A stretch of 64,000 nucleotides of DNA, from contig CM041085.1 of assembly GCA_023079485.1 (NCBI GenBank), positions 34,147,121 through 34,211,120 of the forward strand. Reading direction: 5' to 3'. The notes under the pieces were generated by a model. The model made no database searches, was not told the DNA's origin, and worked only from the letters and a program-made list of their open reading frames with translations. This stretch comes from Archilochus colubris (taxonomy: Eukaryota; Chordata; Aves; Apodiformes; Trochilidae). Shown one piece after another: positions 1-13,340 of this stretch. A program made the position numbers and the translations under genes. The first letter of the stretch is position 1. The number at the start of each line of letters is the position of its first letter.

Positions 1-334
1 TACAACTACCTGAAAGGAGGGTGTAACCGGGTGGACGTTGATCTCTTTTGCAAGACGACTTTCAACAAGGCAAGAGGGCATGGTCTTAAGTTGTGCCAGG
101 GGAAGTTTAGGTTAGATATTAGAAAGAATTTCTTTACAGAGAGAGTGATCAAGCATTGGAATGGGCTGCCCAGGGAAGTAGTGGATTCTCCGTCCCTGGA
201 GTTATTTAAAAAGAGACTGGATGTGGCACTCAGTGCCATGGTCTAGCAACCGCAACGGTGGTAAAAGGGTTGGACTCTATGGTCTCTGAGGTCCCTTCCA
301 ACCCAGCCAATTCTATGATTCTATGACTCTATGA
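1..334 (+). mobile_element. CR1 LINE, 3' end with C-terminal ORF2 remnant
   Basis: This is the 3' terminal part of a CR1 non-LTR retrotransposon, cut by the window edge. The frame is open from base 1 to the stop at 244-246 and encodes the usual CR1 ORF2 C-terminus: [20 protein letters not shown], then [19 protein letters not shown]. After it comes the short CR1 3' UTR (GTTGGACTCTATGGTCTCTGAGG type) and the tandem tail built of ATTCTATG units at 310-334. The intact frame suggests a fairly young copy. The tail wording resembles neoavian CR1-J-type families more than galliform ones, but that subfamily call is from memory. The element lies in the sense opposite to the host gene. Confidence 0.93.
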
Positions 335-3300
335 ACTTTGAGAACTGTGCTGGGGTAAAAAAGAATAAACTGAAGGCACACCTCTTAAGACAAACACCCC
401 ATGCTGTAAACTGAGTAACATCAATCAACAAAGCAAATGCAACGTGAAAAGTGATGAGCAAGAGGGTGGCATTGCAAAGAAAGATCTGTGTGCTGCACCA
501 CCGGGATGGTGTCAGCAAACCTAGTCAGAAATGCCTGCAAGAGCAACACCACCTTTCATTCTGCTAAACTATACCAAGATCCAAGCGGTCAAATTTCAGG
601 CAAGGAGTTTCAGGAAAAATTCAAACAAACAGCAAATTACCCAGGGAAGAGCAGAATAAGTGATAGCTTGTCTAATATGCAATGAGAAGAGAGAAATCAC
701 AATGGTGTTCAATATATACATCAGCTGCCATAGGAATAGGTTCTTCAGCTGTAAATTCAGATACATGATGAGTTGAAGGACCCTACAATATACATGAAAT
801 TTTATTCTTTATATTAAATACCAACAACAAAACGTTTGAGCAGTAAAGACTTGAAGAAGCTGAATCTATTAGTCTTAAAAGCAGCTATAGAAAATTTTTA
901 ACAGACCAAATATCCTTAACAAGTGACATAGCTATAGATGATCTCATCATTGAGCTTAGACTAGATGACACAGTAGCCTCCCAGTGCTCTTTTATCTGCA
1001 CTGTTTACCACTCACAATATTTCTTTATGCATATGAAACATGAAGTTACAACATCACCTCAAGTGTCTACTTGATCTTTCTGTAGTGAAATCCTATGTAC
1101 AACTGTGAATGCCCCATATACGGGGGAAATACCTTCCAAAGTCACTCACACATTGAAAATCTAAGTTTTTTGCATCTCCACTGCTATTTATAACATCCCA
1201 AAACCCTCATCATATACATACACAGCTCATTTATCTTTCCATATGCAGGCTAGAAAATTGGGAGCTCTACCTCAACAAAAAATATCTTTGACACATTAAA
1301 AAGTCAAAAGGAAATGCTGGGAAAGAATCACAAGCACACAACTTCTTATACATTTTTCTGAATCCCAATAGCAAGTTTAGCACATAGCTGCTGCCTATCA
1401 TCAGGAGCAGATGTTCATAGGCAGGTTTCTTGCTAAATTCAGTTTGCAATTTTGAAGGCCCTTTCAGGGGCAGTCATATCACATACCTCCATAACACTAC
1501 ATTTTTAATTTTAAATTAAATCCATTTTGTCACTCAGACTGAAATTTGTAGCTTACATCATTCACACATCTATAAAAATACCATGACAGACAAGACTGGA
1601 TAAGTAAGCAGCTTTGCCTTCTACACACAGCTTCATTGCAATCACAGAGGAATGGTGCAAGCTAATATTGTATATACATTTTAAACCCTGGAAGAACTTA
1701 TGTAACAGTGATACCACAGGAAAACCTTCTGCAAAACTCATTTGGCAGTCTCAAAACAGTTATTAGCAAAACCACATGACAGGAGCAAAGTTAACAGTGG
1801 ACAAGATACAGAACACCACTACTTTAAAGCCATGGTATTTTATTCATTAGAAAAATCAGAAATAGGTTCCTCCAAAATACACGACAAACCACAGTGACAA
1901 AGTTTCTGCTTTCTACTTTATTTTACTAAATCTTGACCTACATTGCATCAGCTGAGGCACTGCGGATGGAGAAGAGTAAAGAGGGCATCCCTCCTCATTT
2001 AGAATGTGGATCCCAAACATTTGTGCTGCCCCTCTGCAGAGTTATCTGTAGGTGCATTTCAACACACCAAATTCTGGACCATTCTGGAGATATTTGGAGC
2101 TGCAAACATTAGAGCTCAAGATACTACACTAAAAATCATAAAATAAGTGTTGATAGCAACACAACTTAACTACTAAGACATCAACCTTCATAGGCACAGC
2201 CTATGAAGAACTGTTTCTCTAAAACAGTTTATCAACCTATCTGGGACCAATTTTCAGGATTTGGTTTCTATGCAACAGCAGAAAAGCTGAAGGAAAGATT
2301 TGACAAGATTTGACCCAAATCTGAGAGACATCTGTGTTCCAAAACAAGCATCACTATTTCATGTTGGGACAAGGTTACACAAAACATTTCCCCTCTCCCA
2401 ATTATTTGCTTACTAGGAAGCAAGACATTTTTATTTTTTTTTCCCCCCCAGAAAGGGGATGAAGAATCATGATGAGCTGAAAAGGACAAAGTACATTTTA
2501 GCAGCCGGAGAAAGAATTTCCAGAAGTTTATTCACTGACAGCTTAGTCTTTTAAAGAGGAAAACAAGTAGATGAGACAACCACAAAAAGCAACATTAGGT
2601 GAACATTTAGCAAGATCTACTCTAGAGCAAGATGCCTGCTCCTGTCACTTAGAAGAACCAATGACAGACTGCAAACAGCATTTCCCAATATGTCACGCAA
2701 CCTTAAACAGAAAAGCATCTGAAAGGTAATCTTAAATTTGAAGTACACTTCTTCCTACATGTGAAAGAAGATTTATCATGCAGGTGATTAACCAGAGGGA
2801 GATCAGGGGATCACAAAAAAAGACTACAGCTAACAGCACTGTGGGAAGGCAGAGAACAGTAACCACTAACACCAAAATATCAGTTTAAGATACCAAATTT
2901 CTTCTCCTTAAGTTATGTGAAGTAACGACTGTTCTTACTTTTCCCTTCTCTGATCACCAAGGCAGAAGATAGTGGTCTAGGTACAGTGATGTCTTCACAA
3001 AAACAATCACACTATCTGCCTGGCTTCTGCCACTATTATTTTTTACATTGGACTTTTTCTTTATAGCAAAAAACTCTAGCCCCATGACCCTCTTGAATAC
3101 ATGTTGAAATTTGGTGTAAACCCAACTTATAACCAGTTACCACAAGCAACTTAACAGCCTAGCATTTTATTTCCACTGATACTGTTTCATCTTGTGTACC
3201 AATTTTTATTGAATCCATAGAGCTTTCCTCCAGGTAGAGACCTAAGAGACAAGAGTCATCAGTAGATTTTAGTTGAGACAAGCAGACCAGAAGGTAGATG

Positions 3301-6300
3301 GGCACAGTAAAAACTGCACCCAAGCTTTGTATAGCAACAGGTTTTAAGACTGACCTGCTCTTGAATCACATATTTAGCATCTTTACTTGGAAGAATGGTT
3401 TGCTCTTGAATGCATTTAACATTTTAAATTAAAGAATGCAGCAGGAAAAAACCTTTTTGCTTTTTTTTCATTCACCTTCAGGCAAAAGGTTGTAGATAAA
3501 GAGGGAATTTTTCAGGCAGATTTGACTACTGGCATTTCACCTACCAGCACCTCATCTCTCTGCTGCCATGTAGACATGCTTCATCATTTCAACATCTGTG
3601 AGCAAGAGAGCTGTGTGCAGGTTACAATCCTCCCCAGATTGGGAGCCTTCTAGAAGCAATACTGTACCACTTTAGCATTTGGGTTGGTCCTTTGGGGGTT
3701 TTGGTTTGTTTGGGGTTTTTTTTAATGCCAAATATGCCATTGGTGGTTCTTGAAAGACTTTCACTGCAGACACTGAGCTTGATTTTCCACTCTCTCTTTT
3801 CTACACTGAAAAACAATCTGTAAAATCATTGAAGCCAGTACCAAAAAGCCTAAAAGCAATGTCTGGCAGACCAGCAATTGCAAAAAATACAGGGGAAGAA
3901 AAAGGTGAGAAGATGGAAGGGGAGGGTCCACCATTTTCCCTTGAAGAATGTATGAAAATTAATTTCAAAGAATCACACAAAGGAACAAGGAAACAGTAAC
4001 AGGGGAAATCAACATTCAGAATTTCTATGGCTGTGATCAAATTATAAAGAGCAAAATTAGAGAATATCAAATGCAATGGAACTTTATTTACTTTCTTTTG
4101 TTCTGCTTTCTTCCACAGAAAGAAATTAAAGCATACTTTCTTCCACAAAAAAATGTCACAGGGACTGATGGTCTGTGCATCTGCAGCTTTATAGCACAAG
4201 AGTGAACAAAAGAATGTGTAGCATCTTTTATCTTTCAGTAGTTTGTGCAAACTTAAAGAGCCTTGATGATTGAAACAGATCCCAGAAATTTTAAAACTTT
4301 AAAAAAAAACAAACCTGCAGATGCTTTTTCAGAAACCAGAATTGTTCATTTTCTGTAGATGGAACTTTCAGGGGTCTGGTGGAGGGCAGGAAGGTTAAAA
4401 AAAACCCACATCACTAATGTCAAAATATGATTAGGGATCACAACCCATTTGCTCTCTGAAGAGAGAGATTCTCCAGAGCATTTACTTCATGCAGCACGGT
4501 CTCTCACCCCTCTCCTGCAGTGACACCAATGTGGTTTCACAGCAGAGAGCAACTCTATTCTCTGTAGCTTTGCTGGGAAGATCAAACTATAGTTTTTCAC
4601 CTAAAACCATCTACTAAAACGTGGCATCACAAGAACAAAACAGACGGTGCTGCAGCAACTGGAGAGATGAGTGCTTTCTGTAACTCAGTGCCTACTCATG
4701 CTATTTTATGTGTCCTTCTGTCTTTCTGACAGGTTCATTTACTCTGGCCACCTTTGCTGTAAAAGTTCCAGGCTCCCTTACAGACTGAAACCTCAATACT
4801 CCAAGCACAGTAATGATCGACTGCCAGCTCCCAATTGACATTAACTTCAAAAACCATCTCAGGAAATCACCATCAGGTGAGACAACAGGACCATGAAGTT
4901 TATGCCACCATTAAAAACTGTAAGCCAGCTGTTTTTCTTCCTCAAGTGTCTTTAATTTCATTTCATTTTTTCCTAAGTCACTGCACAAATGTCATTGCCA
5001 AAGACTTATCTCTTGCAAAGATGCTGGGACAGAACCAAAATAGCCATAAAATCTAAACATATTTTATAATCAAATTAAACAATGCTAAACAAGACAAATT
5101 ATTATCCTTAGCCTTATGCCTTGAGCTTTTTAAGATGATCTAAATCAGTTCCCTTTCACATGTCCTATGCAATTGGACTGAAGCTTGAGATACAGTTTAG
5201 AGCCTTCCCCAGTTTGTTAAAAAATATCTTATTCTGTTCTAGATCTGCTATTTCAAGAGAATAACAACAGCTAGCAATTAAGTTTAATTTCCCCTGATTT
5301 CATAGGAAAAAAAAAAAAAAGCATGCATGGTCTTTCTTTATCCTTGTTTCAAAAAAGTTTCAAGATAAAAATATACGTATATCATGATGTAGTTATCACT
5401 TGTGTAGAGCCCTTGCTTTTTCAGTAGCTTTATTTTGGGCTATGGATTGTTTCCATCTTTTTGAGATCATGTTTCCCCTCCCCTAAAAATTATGTAACAT
5501 TCAAGCACTTTTATTTTCAAACTGGCCCTTAATCATCACCTCAAAGAACATCTGTAGGTTGTTTACACACAGACTGGCATAATTTCCAGCATCTCTTACC
5601 TGGCACAAGAGACTTACAGTGAGCATCCTGACAGCCAAGTTCATTAAATATGCAAAAGTAACACAGTTAGAGGGCTTCATTTCTTCTGGCTTGCAGCTGT
5701 TAATTTTTTGTCCAGCCTATAATTGCCTTTTCTAGATAATGTTCATAAGGCTTCAGCACAACCAACTTTAACTCCCAAGGAAAATGCAGCTTCCCAATAA
5801 TGTACTGGATTTAATTATGTTAAATCCTGTATTTGCTCACTAACAAAATGGTTTATTCAGGTTTTGCTGGCAGAAGGCTAGTTTCTCTTTATGAAAGTAG
5901 TATTTACTGCAGGTTAGGAAAGAGATAAAGGAGAGGAAATACACTCACTTTCCTCTCAATTCAGAACTGCTGTTTTCTCTCCTTATCCCATAGCATCTGA
6001 GCAGATTGAAGTCGAAGTTTACTATTGCAACAATAAGCCAGAACTCTGTCATGTAGCAAAAAAGGGGGTTTAGACAAAATGAGCATTTAAAGAAATTTTA
6101 ACTGGATTTTTAAACCCAGTCCAAAAATCATAGGATCCACTTGTTTTCTAATTCTAAGAAATTGTAACCAAGCCTATGTGAGGACATTATCACATCAGCC
6201 TGAAGAGAGAGAGGTCTCATGGAAGGTCAAAGATCCAAATTCTTCAAAGCCTCTCAATTACCTCCCATATTTTCACTTAGAAGAACCCTTTTTATCTATT

Positions 6301-8775
6301 TGTTTACTTAATTTATCACTGCGTTATTGGGATATACGAAGGAAAAAGACAATGGCCAAATAGACATATAGCTATTTTCAGTGAAAACAGCTTGAAGGAC
6401 TGCTGTGAAATTCCATTAAGAGGCCCCATCTTTCCCTTTTTTTTTAATGTTTTGTGTAATCTGTAATTATGCCTCTGTCCTAATCTGAGAAATAAAAATA
6501 CTAAGTGGGTAACTTTCCTTTCCTCTGAATTGTGAATTTTAAAATTTGTTTTTAGTTACAGAAAGAAAGTGAAGAAAGACATTTGTCTCAACTAGTTTGC
6601 AGTGTTGGAGCTTGCAGCAAATGAATACTTCCCTTTGTAGCAAACAAAAAGAGAGAATATTAACCAGGAGCTACAGTATTTTCTATGAAACACTCAAAAT
6701 TAAACATGAAGGGGGACTGATTAGTTCAGAGTTAATTATGCATTCATTATGAATGAAGAAATTAAAAAAAAAAAAAAAGAAAGAAGAAAAAAAAGCATAG
6801 TTGAAACTGAATCCAAAGATGATAGAAAGCAGCAACCTCAGATGACTGTTCTAGGACCACTTCCCAAAACCCTGCACAATTAAGTATTAATTGGTCAGCA
6901 GTCTCAACAGAAATGCACTGAAATCCAAAGTCTCTGCCTCTCCCCAGGAAGGATGCTCTGTTCACGTCAGAAATTTGAACCAGTGCAGAGAAAACCAGTG
7001 ACCACAACACTGGGCCCATAGATATTAAACCTTCAGCAATTAAGGAGAATCTACAGGATCAGCAGCATTTGGATTTTACTTCACTTGCAGCACCTACCCT
7101 ATTTACCATAGACCAGTGAGCACCAGTAAATAGAGTTCCACCATGACTATGAAGAATTGCCTTCTGTAGTGCAACACAGGACATTGATTCTCACGAGAAA
7201 CATCACTGACAGCTTCCACCCACATTCAATTACCCACTTCTGCAGGACTGTGTACTTCTGCTTTGAGGTAAAATGCTTCACAGCAAAGTATATCAAGAGT
7301 GTTCAGCATGAAAACATCACAGGGCATACAGAGAACAATGCAGCTCTGCAAGGAGCGGATATGAAATAGGAAGCTTGCAGGGCAACTTTAGAACACGAAG
7401 TCTCGTAATAGTTTGTCCTGATTAAGAACAGAGGGGAAAGCAAAAGGGAGGGCAGAACTCTTCCATGGTTCCTGATGACTAGCAGTGACATCATGGCTTC
7501 AAACAGCACTCTTTTTTCAGCTACAAAGTGACTGCAGGTTTCCTAAAAGTGAGTTCAAATGATTTGCACAAGGCAGAAAGACAAAAACTTTCAGTTCCCA
7601 AGACAGGAATCAGTGAAGCACTGTGCTGTTCTAGGCACCTGCTGCTTCAGGACTTCATTAATTTGGGCAGGGTAATTGAGCCCTAAGAGGAAAAAAATGT
7701 TCCTTTAAAAATGGCAGCAATCAAAAATCACTGTGGTAAAATACTACAATAAGATAGTCGCATACATCAAATATTGATTCAGCTCCTGTAAACATATGAA
7801 GTTCATGGAAGTCAATTTCCCCATTAATCCTACATTCGTGCATTAATAGACCTACCCCATATTTCATACTCACTTTCATTCTTGCTGCAGTAGCAGATTT
7901 CCAGCTCAGAAATCAGACTTGCCTTTAAATGTGAGAGGACTCTAAAAGTGGATCCTGAAATATTTCGCTCGTCTCTTCTCTCTCCTTTCCTCCCTTCTAA
8001 AATACCAGTGAAATTCTATTTAAAAAGTTATATCCTAGAACCTATCTTTTCTTCTGTTAAATTACATTCTGCTTGCAAATAGGAATGACTGATGCAGTAG
8101 TTAAAAATACTTAAATTTATGAGGCTGTACATCCTCTCCCATTTTATGTCTCCTTGTTCTCTCACCTTAGAGAAACAACTTTATTTCTAAAGAAGGCTGG
8201 TACATGCACAGAGCACTAGAAAGCAGAGTCTTCTGTAGAAAACTACTTACAATAATTACCCATTTATTATCCAGCTTCATTTGGCACTGATCATAATGAG
8301 ACAAATGGCAAAACAAAACATTACATTTAGGTCAGCCTCAACCCTCAAGATGCACAAAACCTTTCTCTGAAAGGGGCTAATGGCATGCAATTTTGGAGTC
8401 TTTAAAACAGCATCTTGAAATGCAAAAGTAAGTGAAAGGAGCAGGATAGGTGACAGGAAGCTTTACACTGACTTATCATAGTCACAGCATTCAGATACAC
8501 ACTGAGTACCTGGCTGCATCACTTTGTTACCACTGAAGTTACACTACAGCAAAAGGATTCACAAATGAACACATCCTGGGGCTGTACAGCAGGCTCATGG
8601 AAGGCCCAGATTTAGATCAAAATTCACCAGACTAATAGATCTTATCACCTGAGGTAAAAACACGGAGTTCCTTTTGATAGGAAGGGGGCAACGCTCACAG
8701 CTGAAAACTGCTGCACTGTAGTTTGATTATTTTAGTCTTCCCTCATAAGCTGGGCAGTAGCACACAGAAAATCCC
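335..8775. other. UTRN intron (3' part in window), no gene seen
   Basis: AT-rich intron downstream (3') of the last exon in the window. I looked for the next exon, the partner of dystrophin exon 56, on the minus strand and did not find it, so the intron continues past base 1. Short open frames here have no domain signature. Low-complexity pieces include a G/T-rich run near 3680-3722 and an A-rich run at about 6763-6796. Confidence 0.75.
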
Positions 8776-9655
8776 AAGTAGGAAGACCTCTGAAGGTCAC
8801 ACAACGAAACCTCCTACCAACTTCAGGAGCCACGTTCAAAGCTAGGTCTGGCTGCTTAGGGCCTTATCCACTCCACCCTTTAATACCTCTAGAGATGGAA
8901 ATATGACTGCCTCTTCAGGCAGCTCACTCCAGTGCCCAGCTACATTTGCTGTACAGAATTGTTGCCCCTATACTCAAAAAGTGGAGCTTGTTTTCACTGC
9001 CTCTTTTCCTTTCACAGGGCATCTCTGAGAAGAGCCTGACTCCACTTCTCTAACACCAACCCATCAGGTAAGCAGTGACAGCATTCGGAAACCCCCAAAG
9101 CTTTTTCCAAATTAAATTAAGCCAGCTCCCTCCACCTCTACCCTCTACCTCTCAACATACTCCTGCCCCTAAGCACTCCCCTCTCCCCATTCTCTAACTG
9201 GAGGCCTGGCACCAACCATGATATTCTACACATGACTTCATGAATGCTAAACAGGCAGGAACAATCACTTCTCCCTAAATGACAGCCACAATCTTGCTTA
9301 AACAGCCTATACCAATGCAATGGGCTAATTCCTTCTCAGGTACAAGAACTTGCTTCAGGTTCTTTTTGCTGCTATAGGGTTCCCTGCCAGCCTACCTCTC
9401 CCACTTTAGGTCCCAGTGAATGGGAACTAGTGGCTGTTCCTCCACAATGTGGTATCTTCATGGACCTGCTGAAGGGGTGCTCTGTCCCACTGTTCAGATT
9501 CATAACAACTCTGAAAAGTATCAGTCTGAGTCCCAGTCCTTGAGGAGCACCAGTGATCCAGACAGTTTTCTTCAAATGTTTTTACTCGTCTCTACTGTCC
9601 ATATCTCCCCAACTTGACTACCAGAGAGAGAGAATTAAATGTCTTTCTAAAGTCA
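8776..9655 (-). mobile_element. Old degraded CR1 LINE fragment(s)
   Basis: Diverged CR1 in reverse orientation. The recognisable order on the plus strand is GGGCCTTATCCACTCCACCC, a GATGGAAATATGACTGCCTC region, CAGCTCACTCCAGTGCCCAG, TTGTTTTCACTGCCTCTTTTCC, then GGGCATCTCTGAGAAGAGCC and ACCAACCCATCAGGTAAG (positions about 8860-9070). This matches the CR1 3' region read backwards. Around 9450-9650 a second block resembles internal CR1 ORF2 (AGTATCAGTCTGAGTCCCAG with a GAGGAGCACCAGTGATCCAG motif). No open frame remains. Whether the two blocks are one insertion is inferred from their order. Confidence 0.75.
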
Positions 9656-12616
9656 AGATCAGGGAACTTTCCATTTTTTTCAGGGATGTTAAAAAAAACT
9701 TTCCAATTTTCTACTTCGTTTTCAAAAGTAATATGGTATTTCTGGTCTCTCAGAAATCAGATCTATCAGTTCACCATGATTTCTGATGTTCCCAGTAAGA
9801 ATCTAAATTCATTCTTGTCTGAGCTAGTTGGATTTATCTAACAAGACATTCTTTAAGAACAACTGTATATTAGCAAGAACATAGAGTAGAGGATAGCCCC
9901 TACAAAAGACTTTCGTGGTTGTTTACTTTGAGTGTAAAATGTTACAAAAATGATAACAACAATAAACCAAAATATCTGAAAATATTGTCCTGACAACACA
10001 ATGCTGAATGTAGGCATGTTGCCTTAGTATGGCACTGATTTCAGATTAAAAGTATCAAAGCAACAATACTACTCAAAAGTTACACCTAGCAAAACTCATC
10101 TGGGACCAAAGGTGAGTAAGGGAAAGAAGAAATATCCTAACCCTTGGATTTTCTGTTTTTCAGCAATGCTCTACTAAGTCAAACTGTCTATTTTTGTTTC
10201 TGCTTTTAAGAAATTGGCATCATGGAGACCATGAATGCTGAGCATTACTATTACATGAAGCTGCTAATAGGAGGAGCAACTGACTCTCCCCAGTACAGTC
10301 CGATAATAAAGACTTATTTGTTCTTTTATAAATACTGCAGTATAAACAAACACTAAGTTCAAGAACTTGTCTTAAATATTTCACTGACATTTTTTAATGT
10401 TTATTTCATTGGCACTCTCTTATGTTCAAAGGATATTTCACATGAAACATTTACACGCTACATGAAGCAACTATATTGTACTGAATGCAATAATTCATAT
10501 ACTTCATAGTAAATAACTTCTCCTCAGCAGAACTGAACTAGTGTATCCACAGAACCCACATGTACACATTTCTGAAATTCTGAAGAATACAGAAGTATAC
10601 TGAGCACTGCAAGGAATTCTTCCCGACACATCGTCATAGTTGCTTTTAATTTGTATTTTCCAAACCAATTTCTCATCCAGTATTACCTTAGCCAGCTCCG
10701 GATTCACATATCACTGCCTTACATTGACACCTGCTGGAAGCGACCGGGACTGTAAACTATTTTTTTTCCCTCATTCTTTTTTTTCCTGATTTAACTCTAC
10801 AGGCAGATCAACAATTCTACTTGCAGTAAACTAAGCACACCAGACATCTGAAAAAAGTGGGCCTTGTAACTTCTCCACGTGAACAAAAGAAAAGCAACAA
10901 ACTACACAAAAATTCCCAAGGCTGTCACTGCATGGGCTGTTAATCAGAAAATATCTTTTAACAACAGCCTTTGACAAGATTTTTATTACCCCCTGGGTAG
11001 ATTTAAACACAACAAATTAAGTATCCAAACATTTAGTAGGCTCTCAGGCTAATTAGCAAATAATTATTACTGCAAGAGTCACTAAATAGTTCTTATTTGA
11101 CAAACGTTACAAAAAAGCTTACACACATAAATGTAACTACATTGGTTTTAAAGTACTTTTAGTTTCCTAGTTCTTACAAAAAGAATTAAAACCCATGCTT
11201 TTACATTACTGAAAAAAAGATTTGCTGTATTCACAAAAGCAAACAGGGATGTTTAATAACAGAATCAATAAAGACAAGAACAACTGAGGCATGCTTGTTA
11301 AAATAGCTTGCATGTGCACAAACTATCATTCCTCATAATGAAGATATCTCTTCACATAGCTTTGTAAAGACAAGTACACAAACACCCATCTGAAAAACAA
11401 TGTGATTTTCCCCGTATGCCACATCTTCCTCTGTAAGCTTCTGTAAGCTTCACTGTTACACCCTTTTCTTACTCCCAAACTCGGGATCTCTTTTACTTGA
11501 TATAATATTTTTATTTCTCATCATTGAAAAAACACTTCAAATTGAAGAATGATGAGTTAGGGTGGCTTTGCCTTATTGTTGGAACAAGACATGGTCATGA
11601 ACTTAGGCTTTCACACACCTTCTATGCAGAACTCAGTTTCACAAAAAAAACAAATAAACCCTACCAGTTTTAAAGTATCACAATCAGCAAGTATAAAAAA
11701 AACAAGTTCAAGGGCAGCCAAATAGAATTTCTATAAGGTTATATCATTATACAGTTGATAACCTCTCCAATTTTGTTTTCCACGCAGGCATCAACACCGC
11801 AACTGTATTTATTAGTAGCTTTTACAGCTGTATTTTACAACTTCTATTTATATATATGTGTATATATTTTAATGTGGTGAGTGATCAACCTACTGAAAAA
11901 CTGAAGTTTATTAGGTAGCTTAGATTATCCCCATAGTACTGAAAGTTCTGAGCTACTGAACCTGTACAAAAAAAGTAAACAAAGTCTCTGTGGAAGCAGA
12001 AAGAGTCAGCCACAAAAACAGTTAACAGCAGAAACACCAATATGAGTGGTAGACTATGCCAACATACTTTTCCTCCAACTTTTCCTTATTTTTCTTTGAA
12101 ATAACTAAAATGCAGGCAGGTGAAGTCAAAATTTCATGCGTGCAAAGAATGCATTTCTAATTAAAAGTTTCATAAAGCTCAAAAGCAAAAAACACTGGGC
12201 ATGGAAGAATGCAGTTACTGTAAATAATGGATACCACCCAGGATTTAAAAATAACTGCATTTATCAAGAATTAACCAACTCCACCCAAACTATTCTGTAA
12301 TTCTGAAATGCAGTAGTATTTTACAACAGATTATTGAACATTAGCAGCTTCCTTCCAAACACTAATGGTAGGCAAGAGAGCACTTTTTAAAAATAACTCT
12401 GATAAGCACAGGGGGTTTATGTACTGCGTTTTTTAGCAAAATGCACACACAGGAGCCTGGCAGGCTCTATAAAAAAACAAAACAAAAAAAAACCCACACT
12501 AGATAGTCTCAATACTTTAGACATCCATCCCATTCTTACTTTTTTTTCTTTTTACCTCAGAAAGACAACAGAGTTAGTATTAGACACTCTCAAGATCTAG
12601 AGCTTACATTTCTTAC
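9656..12616. other. UTRN intron segment, nothing specific seen
   Basis: AT-rich intronic sequence between the old CR1 and the candidate alternative first exon. I see no exon with splice sites, RNA gene or recent mobile element. A short tandem duplication of AAGCTTCTGT lies near 11433-11452. Confidence 0.6.
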
Positions 12617-12760
12617 CTTACAAAGCTTCTGGTAACGGGGAGAAGAAACTGCCATCCTCTGTAAACGATGCAGTAACACCACAACTTTCTGCAGAGATGT
12701 TCTCACCACAGCCATCATTTTAAGTTTGCCACACTTCTGGAGACACCTCAGAATTTGCAT
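12617..12760 (-). CDS. UTRN: Candidate alternative first coding exon of a short utrophin isoform (G-utrophin/Dp116-like)
   Basis: Seen: an ATG at 12760-12758 opens 48 codons that run without a stop into AAG|GTAAGA at 12617/12616, a strong donor. An in-frame TGA lies 12 codons upstream of the ATG. A second pair of ATGs at codons 15-16 has a better start context (A at -3, G at +4). The peptide is basic and ends RMAVSSPRYQKLCK. The exon ends in phase 0, the phase required to join the next utrophin exon, because the exon at 17499-17688 also ends in phase 0. Known: dystrophin Dp116 starts from a promoter and unique exon in intron 55 spliced to exon 56, and G-utrophin is its utrophin counterpart. 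This block lies in the matching intron. Inferred: it is that first exon. No transcript evidence is available, and I do not recognise the peptide itself. Confidence 0.55.
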
Positions 12761-13340
12761 TATAAATGAAGAGCAACTATCATTTCCTCCCGGTCACTGG
12801 ACAATGATTTGCCAGCTTTCTGAGCATGCTCTCTCTTCCAGGACTGCTTTTGCAAGCCACAGGCTTTTTACGTTTCAAAGGCAAAAGAGATTGATATAGC
12901 ATAAGTTTCTCTCCCAAAATAACCCCACCAAACAAATGCAAAAAAAAAAAAAAAAAATTAAAAAAAAAAAAAATCACAGCCTTCACAGATTCTTCAATCC
13001 GGTACTGCTCAGCTTTGCTTGTGCAGAGGGTAAATGAAGTTGTTGAGCAGCCAAGTGTCTGCCACCATTCAGGAGTGCACAGAATTGCCAGGAAAGGTTA
13101 TTAATTGAAGCCTGAATGCTGCAGGAAGCAAAAAGGAATTCCCTCAGGGAGACGGCTCCAGTGTATCACAACAGTTGTTCCTCCCTGGTAGCTGCTTTCT
13201 ATCGGCAGAGTGAGCATTTGCTCCCTCACTCTGGGAAAGGATGCTCTCACTGTCAGACTAAACGCAGCTCTGGCAGAGCTGTAGAGTGAGTGAGTAACAG
13301 ACTGTGTTATAGATCTTGAGAGAGGAGCAGAGGGATACCT
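12761..13340 (-). promoter_or_regulatory. UTRN: Possible promoter/5' UTR island of the short isoform
   Basis: A block that is richer in GC and less repetitive than the surrounding intron lies directly upstream of the candidate first exon (apart from an A-rich run at 12940-12973). It contains a Sox-like ACAATG at 12801-12806, an 11-bp palindrome ACAACAGTTGT at 13168-13178, and a TATA-like CTATAACA at about 13305-13312 (minus strand). An upstream frame of 40 codons from ATG 12902 to the TGA at 12780 lies in another frame. Promoter activity is inferred from position and composition only; the start site cannot be placed. Confidence 0.35.
12940..12973. repeat. Poly(A) tract with one TT interruption
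   Basis: Near-homopolymer A run on the plus strand (T on the transcribed RNA sense), interrupted by TT at 12958-12959. It sits inside the proposed 5' region of the short isoform and would be length-variable. Confidence 0.95.

Noticed and set aside
3801..4250. 149-codon minus-strand open frame
   Set aside because: No domain, no splice context and AT-driven composition. It lies within the intron and looks like chance.
6006..6363. Small plus-strand open frames such as 6178-6363
   Set aside because: Isolated, no start context or homology, and inside a UTRN intron on the opposite strand.
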